A stretch of 6,231 nt of DNA from Candidatus Micrarchaeia archaeon. Its GTDB lineage: Archaea > Micrarchaeota > Micrarchaeia > Anstonellales > Bilamarchaeaceae. Where the stretch lies: contig JBAZLI010000056.1 in NCBI GenBank assembly GCA_041650355.1, positions 1-6,231 of the forward strand, in the 5' to 3' direction. The notes below the pieces were generated by a model that was not told where the DNA came from, ran no database searches, and saw only the letters and a list, made by a program, of their open reading frames with translations. Made by a program: the position numbers and the translations under genes. Positions 1 through 5,448 of the stretch are shown here, piece after piece. Position 1 is the first letter of the stretch; each line of letters starts with the position of its first letter.

Positions 1-105
1 GACACTTCTGCACTTTCCGAAGGATTATACTATTGGAACGCGACCTGCACCGACCTCGCAGGGTGGGCCGGCTACAGCGAAACCTGGAGCTTCACGATAG
101 ACACG
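1..105 (+). repeat. Near-identical 105-base repeat, copy 1
   Basis: This segment matches 859-963 at 103 of 105 bases; the differences are at bases 24 (A/C) and 26 (T/C). It encodes the C-terminal third of an Ig-like domain. The match may extend left of the window. It ends exactly at the domain boundary, after which the two copies diverge sharply. The copies are 858 bases apart, three domain lengths. Confidence 0.95.
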
Positions 106-2733
106 TCGGCTCCAACCGTTAATCTTTCCAGCCCTGCGGACGGCAACATTACCATCTCAACCACAATTGCATTCCAGTGGAACGCGACCGACACATACGA
201 CCCCAGCCTCGAGTGCTCCATTTACCTGGACGGAATTCTCAACGGCACTAATTCCACCCTGAACGGCTCCTCCTCGCTCACAGTGCACAACATCTCCTAC
301 GGCGCCCACTCCTGGAACGTGAGCTGCATTGACGACGCGAACAACACAGGCTGGAGCGAAACCTGGCAGTTCATCGTAGCAGCGCCATTCGCGCCCACAG
401 TGACTCTGATTTCACCTCCGGATGCCGCTACGTTCAACTACTCTGGCCCAAAGAACCTGACATGGAGCGTCAACTACTCGGTCGGCCCAACGACTTGCGG
501 GGTTTACCTGAACGGAACCGAAATAAGCTCGCTCTCAGCCCCGAACAACGCGCCGGTGACCAACGAAACAGCCCCGCTTTCCCAGGGTGCCTATTCCTGG
601 AACGTAAACTGCACTGACGCTCTGGGCAACAACGGAACAAGCCTGCTTTGGACGTTCATAATAGATACTAACGATTCGAATGATTCGATAGTCTCGCTGG
701 TGAGCCCTGCCGACGGGACGGCATTCAACTCCACAGGCGTCAAAACCCTCACCTGGAACGTCACGGACGATTACAGCGCTACCGAAAACTGCACCATTTA
801 CCTGAACAACAGCGCGATATTCTCGGGCAGCGTTTCCACGGGCGTAAATATCAATACTGACACTTCTGCACTTTCCGAAGGCTCATACTATTGGAACGCG
901 ACCTGCACCGACCTCGCAGGGTGGGCCGGCTACAGCGAAACCTGGAGCTTCACGATAGACACGGCAGGTCCAGAGGTGAGCCTCATAAGGCCCCAGGACA
1001 GGCAGGTGTTCTCATCTACCGGAAACAAGACCCTGGAGTGGAACGCCACCGATTCCGCCTACCCGCTCAACTGCACGGTTTACCTGGATTCAGAACCGAT
1101 ATCCAACGCATCTGTCATGAACGACTCCGCACAGTCCACTGTGACGCGGCGGCTCGGCGAAGGCAGGTACTACTGGAACGCGAGCTGCACTGACCCGGCG
1201 CTCAGCACCGGCTGGAGCCAGACCTGGAGCTTCCGGATAGACGATTCGGGCGGGTCCGATTACTGTGGCAACGGCCACCTGGTAACGCCCGGGGAAGAAT
1301 GCGAAGTGGGCCATCCACTGTGCATAATAAACGCCACGGAATTCCCTACCTGGATATGCGACACATCAACATGCAAGTGCCACGCTCCGGAGCCGCGTTG
1401 CGGAGACCTAATAATCAACCAGTCCAACGAGAGCTGCGAACCCGGCGCAGTCCCATGCACCAATTCCAGCTGGACCTGCAATGCGGATTGCACCTGCTCA
1501 CCCCCTAAAATAGCCCCACGTTGCGGAGACCTAATAATCAACCAGCCCAACGAGAGCTGCGAACCCGGCGCAGTCCCATGCGCCAATTCCAGCTGGACCT
1601 GCAATGCGGATTGCACATGCTCCGCACCCCCTGAACATCCATATTGCGGCGACGGAAGATGCAGCAATGGCGAGAACTGCACCACATGCCCGCAGGATTG
1701 CGGCCGATGCCCGTGCTCTTCCAACAGCGACTGCCCTGCGGACCAGATGTGCTCGAACGGCGAGTGCATCCCAGGCCTGGGCTGCCAGTTCAACAGTCCG
1801 CCCTGCGGCGAATGCTTCATGTGCCTGGACAACCAGTGCGTTGATTTAGTTAACCATCTGCGCATAGACGCCCCCCTGGAATCTCTTGTGAACAACACGG
1901 TCACAGTGGCGCTCTACAACATTTCCAACTCCACGATCCAGTCAGCATACCTGAACGTCACCGACCCGCTCAACATCAGCGAACGTTATTTGAGCGATGC
2001 GAACGGCCGGATTTTCTACCTTCCGCCCATCATCGGCTACTACACCTACTCCTCGTCCTGCGCCAACCTTACCGGAATACTTGGGACGTACGTTTACGAC
2101 ACGCAGTCCCAGCCCTCGGACAAAATCCTGATAATACCGCTCTACGTGACCGAGCCCAGCAAGCTCACCATTGACGTGGTGAGCATGGGTAAGCCCACAA
2201 AAGCAGGGGTGAAAGCCGATGAGCCCAACCAGAAGCAGAAAACATCAGACACGGACGCTTACGGCAGGTACGAGGAGACCCTCACGGTCCCAGGCAAATA
2301 CGTCTACACGATTTCCGCATCCAACGTGCGGAGCCTTGCCGCGAACATACAGCTCACTCCGCTGCCAGCGAGCCGGGGCATACTAGATGATCCGAACCTC
2401 CTCATCCTGCTCATCATCCTGCTTCTGCTCATATTACTCTCGTACAAGTACAGGGACAGGATAGTGGCGCTGCTGTTCGGAAAAAAGGCCGCGGCCCTCA
2501 GCTTTGAACCTGAAAAACCCGTTGCGGGGGAGGAGCTGGCAATAACCCTGCGTGACGAGAAGGGGGGCCCGCTCAGGAACAAAAAACTCATTGTCGTTGG
2601 GGAAAATGGCGAAGTAGCCGAGCTGAAAACGGATTCCAAAGGCAGCGCATCCTTCATACCTCCGGCCAAAGGGACCTACATCTTCTCCTTCAGGGATGCG
2701 GAAATAGAAAACGGAAAAGTGGAAGTAGGCTGA
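1..2733 (+). CDS. Large cell-surface protein with Ig-like array, Cys-rich repeats and C-terminal membrane anchor (5' end missing)
   Basis: The frame is open from base 1 to the TGA at 2731-2733, giving 910 visible residues. The first in-frame start-like codon (GTG at 283) lies in the middle of a repeat, so the real start and signal peptide are upstream of the window. Domains in order: one partial and four full Ig-like repeats (residues 1-417); a Cys-rich stretch with 33 Cys (about 422-613); a beta-rich region with many sequons (about 620-715); a small CarboxypepD_reg-like beta domain (about 721-790); a Leu/Ile-only helix (800-814) followed by K/R residues; and a final beta-sandwich domain (about 832-910). 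About 30 N-X-S/T sequons occur in the first 420 residues, as expected for an AglB-type glycosylated archaeal surface protein. The positive charges after the helix put the N-terminal bulk outside. A role in adhesion or the cell envelope is inferred; no enzymatic motif is seen. The convergent acetyltransferase gene ends 23 bases downstream, and no clear terminator lies between them. Confidence 0.9.
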   Translation, partial: DTSALSEGLYYWNATCTDLAGWAGYSETWSFTIDTSAPTVNLSSPADGNITISTTIAFQWNATDTYDPSLECSIYLDGILNGTNSTLNGSSSLTVHNISYGAHSWNVSCIDDANNTGWSETWQFIVAAPFAPTVTLISPPDAATFNYSGPKNLTWSVNYSVGPTTCGVYLNGTEISSLSAPNNAPVTNETAPLSQGAYSWNVNCTDALGNNGTSLLWTFIIDTNDSNDSIVSLVSPADGTAFNSTGVKTLTWNVTDDYSATENCTIYLNNSAIFSGSVSTGVNINTDTSALSEGSYYWNATCTDLAGWAGYSETWSFTIDTAGPEVSLIRPQDRQVFSSTGNKTLEWNATDSAYPLNCTVYLDSEPISNASVMNDSAQSTVTRRLGEGRYYWNASCTDPALSTGWSQTWSFRIDDSGGSDYCGNGHLVTPGEECEVGHPLCIINATEFPTWICDTSTCKCHAPEPRCGDLIINQSNESCEPGAVPCTNSSWTCNADCTCSPPKIAPRCGDLIINQPNESCEPGAVPCANSSWTCNADCTCSAPPEHPYCGDGRCSNGENCTTCPQDCGRCPCSSNSDCPADQMCSNGECIPGLGCQFNSPPCGECFMCLDNQCVDLVNHLRIDAPLESLVNNTVTVALYNISNSTIQSAYLNVTDPLNISERYLSDANGRIFYLPPIIGYYTYSSSCANLTGILGTYVYDTQSQPSDKILIIPLYVTEPSKLTIDVVSMGKPTKAGVKADEPNQKQKTSDTDAYGRYEETLTVPGKYVYTISASNVRSLAANIQLTPLPASRGILDDPNLLILLIILLLLILLSYKYRDRIVALLFGKKAAALSFEPEKPVAGEELAITLRDEKGGPLRNKKLIVVGENGEVAELKTDSKGSASFIPPAKGTYIFSFRDAEIENGKVEVG
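859..963 (+). repeat. Near-identical 105-base repeat, copy 2
   Basis: Second copy of the segment at 1-105, forming the end of the third full Ig-like domain. Synonymous positions are also identical, whereas the other domains of the array share only the protein-level pattern. This points to a recent duplication or gene conversion rather than selection on the protein alone. Left of base 859 no comparison is possible, because copy 1 starts at the window edge. Confidence 0.95.
1264..1839 (+). repeat. Cys-rich repeat region (33 Cys in 192 residues)
   Basis: Codons 422-613 hold four disulfide-type modules. The first three each carry six Cys on the pattern C-G-[ND]...C-E-x-G...C...W-x-C...C-x-C, close to the C-G-N-G...G-E-E-C-[DE] repeats of DUF4215/myxo_disulf type. 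The fourth starts C-G-D-G-R-C-S-N-G-E-N-C-x-x-C-P and has 15 Cys, ending near base 1839. Such modules are extracellular and disulfide-bonded in known families. They may act as a rigid stalk or a protease-resistant spacer between the Ig array and the membrane-proximal domains; that role is inferred. Confidence 0.8.
1396..1623 (+). repeat. Tandem duplication of one Cys-rich unit, 123-base period
   Basis: Bases 1396-1500 and 1519-1623 (35 codons each) agree at 101 of 105 positions, separated by an 18-base unrelated linker that encodes a Pro-rich joint. The period is 41 codons. The unit before them (from 1264) has the same Cys pattern but little nucleotide identity, so only the middle two are a recent tandem copy. 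Confidence 0.95.
2398..2730 (+). other. Transmembrane anchor and predicted cytoplasmic beta-sandwich domain
   Basis: Codons 800-814 encode only Leu and Ile, ending in Ser, followed at once by Y-K-Y-R-D-R and, about 10 residues later, K-K. By the positive-inside rule the helix exits into the cytoplasm. The last 79 residues (from base 2494) read as a compact beta domain: P-x-x-G-E-E-L-x-I, then G-x-P-L, then T-D-S-K-G-S-A-S-F, then G-T-Y, a layout usual for extracellular Ig-like or CNA-B-like folds. The uninterrupted hydrophobic run of 14 Leu/Ile is short for a helix, so the membrane segment may extend a few residues into its flanks. Confidence 0.7.
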
Positions 2734-2756
2734 TTTTATCCTGTTGCGGCCCACGT

Positions 2757-3275
2757 TTAATTCTCGTAGCGCATCAATATTTTATCAATCCATCTCCCGA
2801 AATAGTTCTCGTACTCGTCCAGCCTCGCGACCTCTATGAACCCGAGTTTCTCGTAAAGTTTTCTTGCGGTTTCGTTCCCCTCCAGATGCTCAATCCAAAT
2901 CCTGTGCGGCTTGAAATATTTCTTCGCAGCCTGAATCCCCTTTCTCAGGAGCATTTCGCCATAGCCTTTTCCGCGGTGCTTCTTCGCGACCGAAAGCCCG
3001 AAATGCACATTGTGCATCTCCTTATACCTGCCGCGCATCACGTCGCACACTCCAGCAATTTTCCTATCCACAAACAGGATAATTTTCATCTGGCTTTTTG
3101 CATCCATGGCCTTTGCGGTGCTTTCAAGCCATTCTTTTTCCTGCTTCAGCGTAACCGGTTTGTCCATAAGTATGTACGCCTTTTCCCGGATTATGGGATT
3201 TATGTAATCCATGAACGCCTTCGCGCCAAGTTTCCTGAGTTCCTTCCCGCTCCTTACTAATTTCAATTCCTCCAT
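2757..3275 (-). CDS. GNAT family N-acetyltransferase
   Basis: A 172-residue single-domain acetyltransferase that would transfer an acetyl group from acetyl-CoA to an amine. Motif A is clear: a beta strand G-L-S-V-A followed by the pyrophosphate-binding loop R-G-K-G-Y-G (residues 101-106). Motif B is also clear: I-W-I-E, then N-E-T-A-x-x-L-Y-E-K-L-G-F (from residue 134), with Tyr141 in the usual general-acid position. The length is typical of RimI-like and small-molecule GNATs; the substrate cannot be told. The start is taken at ATG 3275 because AGGTG lies 6 bases upstream. A GTG at 3284 would add three residues but is itself part of that ribosome binding site. It is second in an operon behind the flavodiiron gene, 9 bases after its stop, and is probably translationally coupled. 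It ends 23 bases from the stop of the convergent surface-protein gene. Confidence 0.88.
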   Translation of the reverse strand: MEELKLVRSGKELRKLGAKAFMDYINPIIREKAYILMDKPVTLKQEKEWLESTAKAMDAKSQMKIILFVDRKIAGVCDVMRGRYKEMHNVHFGLSVAKKHRGKGYGEMLLRKGIQAAKKYFKPHRIWIEHLEGNETARKLYEKLGFIEVARLDEYENYFGRWIDKILMRYEN

Positions 3276-3281
3276 CCGCTC

Positions 3282-3286
3282 CACCT
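3282..3286 (-). promoter_or_regulatory. Ribosome binding site AGGTG that decides the acetyltransferase start
   Basis: AGGTG matches the archaeal anti-Shine-Dalgarno target GGAGGTG, with 6 bases between it and the ATG at 3275. It overlaps the TAG stop of the upstream flavodiiron gene (3285-3287), a usual arrangement for coupled translation. The same core and the same 6-base spacing are found before the flavodiiron gene. Confidence 0.65.
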
Positions 3287-4445
3287 AAATCCCCGCATGC
3301 CTTTTCGCAATCTCATCCGCAAGCGCATCCAGCTTCGCATAGTCCGCTTCCTTCGGAGTTCCTTTCGCGAAAACCGGAGCAATAAGCTCAGCGCTTTTGA
3401 AATTTCCCAACGCGCCCTTAATCTGCTCCGCGTGCGTAGCAGCCCACCCATACGAGCCGATAATCGTGTAGAACTTCGCCTTGGGCTTCAGTATGTTTAT
3501 CGCGTGCGCGGCATAGAGCAAAGCTGGGTGTGCCTCGTTCAGCACTACTGCGCTGGCGAAAACCACGGTCGCGGAATCCAGCAATTCCGAGCTCACGCCT
3601 TCAAAGCCGGTTTTTGCAACGTCAAAAACTTTCGTTTCAATTCCCTTTTTCGCAAGCGCATTCTCCAGATGCCGGACCATCTTTTCAGTGCTTCCGTGCA
3701 TGCTCACATAAGCTATGAGCGCCTTGTTCTTCACTCTCTCAGAAGCCCATTCCCTGTGCAATCCGATAATTTTAGCCGGTTCCCCTATTATGGGCCCGTG
3801 GCTCGGCGCAATCATCTCCAAATCCATTCCCGCGACTCTCTCAAGATGCGTTCTGAAAAATGCGCGATAGGGCAGCATAATCTCTGCGAAATACCTCTTT
3901 CCATCTTCTTCATCGTACGTGCCGCCGAAGCTTTCATGCGAACCTAGGAAATCGCACGTGAACAGGATTTTTTCCTCAGCAACATAAGTGAACATAGTTT
4001 CAGGCCAGTGCACCCACGGAGCAAGAACGAATTTCAGCGTTTTCCCGCCCAAATCCAGCGCCTCGTTCTCCCCAACTAATGCAAAATTCTCGTCTTTCAA
4101 ATCCAGCAAATCCATAAGCATGGTCTTGCACTTCGCATTCGTAACCACTTTCGCCCCTGGATAAAGCTCAAGGATTCTCGGAATTGAGCCCGAGTGGTCC
4201 TGCTCGGCGTGGTTTGAAATAATGTAATCCAGTCTTTCTACATTCAACTCGCGCAGATTCGCTATGAGTTCGTCTGCCTTGACCGGATCGACAGTATCAA
4301 TAAGCGCAATTTTTTCAGTTCCCTTCACAATATAGGAATTGTAGCTCGTGCCCTCAGGGAGCGGAAACAGCTCGTCGAAAAATTTTCTCTCCGGATGATT
4401 TGCGCCCACCCAATAAATCCCCTTCTTTATTTCAGTAAAGGCCAT
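3285..4445 (-). CDS. fprA: Class A flavodiiron protein (FprA-type oxygen/NO reductase)
   Basis: A 386-residue soluble protein with an N-terminal metallo-beta-lactamase-like diiron domain (about 1-240) and a C-terminal flavodoxin domain (about 241-386). Known members reduce O2 to water, or NO to N2O, using electrons from rubredoxin or F420H2. All diiron ligands are present: H79-x-E81-x-D83-H84, H146, D165 and H216. With the ATG at 4445 the first five match the published Moorella FprA numbering (79, 81, 83, 146, 165), which supports this start over an in-frame TTG at 4463; AGGGGTG also lies 6 bases before the ATG. The last His comes about ten residues earlier than the usual 226. The FMN loops are S-M-H-G-S-T-E-K-M and G-S-Y-G-W; the middle loop reads A-S-A-V-V-L-N where G-S-P-T-x-N is usual. 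There is no fused rubredoxin or reductase domain, and no rubredoxin gene in the window. It is first in an operon with the GNAT gene. Confidence 0.93.
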   Translation of the reverse strand: MAFTEIKKGIYWVGANHPERKFFDELFPLPEGTSYNSYIVKGTEKIALIDTVDPVKADELIANLRELNVERLDYIISNHAEQDHSGSIPRILELYPGAKVVTNAKCKTMLMDLLDLKDENFALVGENEALDLGGKTLKFVLAPWVHWPETMFTYVAEEKILFTCDFLGSHESFGGTYDEEDGKRYFAEIMLPYRAFFRTHLERVAGMDLEMIAPSHGPIIGEPAKIIGLHREWASERVKNKALIAYVSMHGSTEKMVRHLENALAKKGIETKVFDVAKTGFEGVSSELLDSATVVFASAVVLNEAHPALLYAAHAINILKPKAKFYTIIGSYGWAATHAEQIKGALGNFKSAELIAPVFAKGTPKEADYAKLDALADEIAKRHAGI

Positions 4446-4451
4446 CACGCA

Positions 4452-4458
4452 CACCCCT
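4452..4458 (-). promoter_or_regulatory. Ribosome binding site AGGGGTG that decides the flavodiiron start
   Basis: AGGGGTG on the minus strand differs by one base from AGGAGGTG-type sites and sits 6 bases before the ATG at 4445. An upstream TTG (4463) would place this purine-rich site inside the coding region, so the shorter start is preferred. Confidence 0.6.
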
Positions 4459-4475
4459 GCCAAAATCCTTTATCG

Positions 4476-4488
4476 CATATTTAATTAA
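4476..4488. promoter_or_regulatory. Divergent archaeal promoter, TATA-like A/T block with TTAATTAA palindrome
   Basis: Between the divergent starts at 4445 and 4510 there is one continuous A/T block, TATTTAATTAA at 4478-4488, containing the perfect palindrome TTAATTAA (4481-4488). For the plus strand, its centre is about 26-28 bases before the ATG at 4510. That is the archaeal TATA-to-start-site distance, so the membrane-protein transcript would be leaderless; no Shine-Dalgarno sequence precedes that ATG. For the minus strand the same block would start transcription near 4456-4460, giving a very short leader that only just covers the ribosome binding site. A second minus-strand box nearer 4490-4497 cannot be excluded. 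Confidence 0.55.
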
Positions 4489-4509
4489 CCTTATTTCACA
4501 CATCTATTT

Positions 4510-5448
4510 ATGGATTTCCTATCCGCCATCCTCACTGTCCTAGGTCTCGCGCTTTTCGAATCCATAAGCAGCATAGACAACGCGGTAATCAACGCCGAAG
4601 TGCTTTCGAAAATGAGCGAAAGAGCCAAACGCTGGTTCCTCACCTACGGCCTTCTGTTCGCGGTCTTCGGGCTCAGGCTCCTTCTTCCCCTCGCAATTGT
4701 ATGGATTGCGAATCCCTCATTGCAACCGTTGGACATCCTTATGGCCGCATTCAGCAGCGACCCGAAAATAATAGACGCGATAGAATCCAGCTCCCCGATA
4801 CTGCTCGCGGGCGGAGGGGTGTTCCTTGTATTCCTTTTCTTCCATTGGCTATTCATAGAGCCCAAGAACTTTGGCCTGAGGGAGGAGAGGTTCTTCATTT
4901 CCCAGGGCGTGTGGTTCTACACCACTGTTTCAATCCTGCTTACGGTGATAGTTTGGTTCGCACTCCAGATTGACAGCATGCTCGCTTTCGGCGCAGTCGT
5001 GGGTTCAACCGCGTTCTTCATCACGCACGGCTTCAAGCAGAACGCGGAAGCAAGGGAGCGCGAATTGCTCGGAGGGGAAGGAAGCAGGGAAATGAGCGAC
5101 TGGAGCAAAATCCTCTACCTTGAGGTGATAGACGCGACCTTTTCAGTGGACGGAGTGGTAGGGGCGTTCGCATTCACGCTTTCCGTACCGCTCATAATGG
5201 TTGGGAGCGGCCTCGGCGCCCTCATAGTGCGCGAAGTGACCATAAGAAACATCGAATCCGTGAAAAAATACAAGTACTTGAAGAACGGGGCAATGTATTC
5301 AGTCTTCATCCTCGGCGCGATAATGCTCCTGGACGCTTTCGGCGCGCACATACCCAGCTTCATTTCCCCAGTGTTCACATTTGCGATAATAGGGTATTTC
5401 TTCTGGAAATCCAGGAGCGAACCTGGAATTTCCGCACAGAAAAACTAA
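4510..5448 (+). CDS. DUF475/TerC-clan integral membrane protein, probable metal-ion transporter
   Basis: A 312-residue polytopic membrane protein with about seven to eight hydrophobic segments (roughly 3-20, 43-66, 96-115, 132-153, 157-173, 215-240, 262-277 and 283-299). Two related acidic motifs mark it as TerC clan, DUF475 branch: F-E17-S-I-S-S-I-D23-N24-A in the first segment and Y-L-E205-V-I-D208-A-T-F-S-V-D214-G in the second half. Such paired membrane-embedded acidic motifs occur in this clan, in which several TerC members are linked to Mn2+ export; DUF475 itself is less well studied, so the substrate is inferred. A charged loop (about 175-200, with A-R-E-R-E-L-L) separates the two halves. 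The ATG at 4510 has no ribosome binding site and lies where the upstream TATA block would start transcription, so a leaderless mRNA is likely. Divergent from the flavodiiron operon; its stop overlaps that of the Fic gene by four bases. Confidence 0.85.
   Translation: MDFLSAILTVLGLALFESISSIDNAVINAEVLSKMSERAKRWFLTYGLLFAVFGLRLLLPLAIVWIANPSLQPLDILMAAFSSDPKIIDAIESSSPILLAGGGVFLVFLFFHWLFIEPKNFGLREERFFISQGVWFYTTVSILLTVIVWFALQIDSMLAFGAVVGSTAFFITHGFKQNAEARERELLGGEGSREMSDWSKILYLEVIDATFSVDGVVGAFAFTLSVPLIMVGSGLGALIVREVTIRNIESVKKYKYLKNGAMYSVFILGAIMLLDAFGAHIPSFISPVFTFAIIGYFFWKSRSEPGISAQKN

Larger units (their letters stand above)
1..1251 (+). repeat. Array of Ig-like domain repeats (period about 95 codons)
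   Basis: Four complete units lie at about 106-387, 388-672, 673-963 and 964-1251, after the tail of a fifth at 1-105. Each begins with a V-[NTS]-L-[SI]-x-P-x-D-like strand, has a W-N-[VA]-T strand, a Cys in front of a [ISV]-Y-L strand, and closes with Y-x-W-N-[VA]-x-C-x-D, then W-S-x-[ST]-W-x-F. The two Cys are kept in all four full units and probably form one disulfide per domain. The pattern resembles beta-sandwich repeats common in archaeal surface proteins; I cannot name the exact Pfam family. More units probably lie upstream of the window. Confidence 0.85.

Noticed and set aside
283..285. GTG as the start of the surface protein
   Set aside because: The frame is open to base 1 and encodes continuous repeat sequence upstream. 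The GTG lies inside an Ig-like domain and has no ribosome binding site.
1..1623. Direct repeats as a possible CRISPR array
   Set aside because: The repeats are 105 bases long, in frame, and encode protein domains. There is no short repeat with regular unique spacers.
1260..1904. Open frame of 214 codons on the minus strand inside the surface-protein gene
   Set aside because: It mirrors the Cys-rich repeats and its own repeats are the complement of theirs. It matches no family I recognise, and the plus-strand frame has clear domain structure.
2734..2756. Terminator between the convergent surface-protein and acetyltransferase genes
   Set aside because: Only a short TTTT follows the stop, with no convincing hairpin or long T-run on either strand in 23 bases.
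3297..3947. Open frame of 216 codons on the plus strand opposite the flavodiiron gene
   Set aside because: It is rich in Arg and Ser without any domain pattern. The minus strand holds all diiron ligands, so this is a shadow frame.
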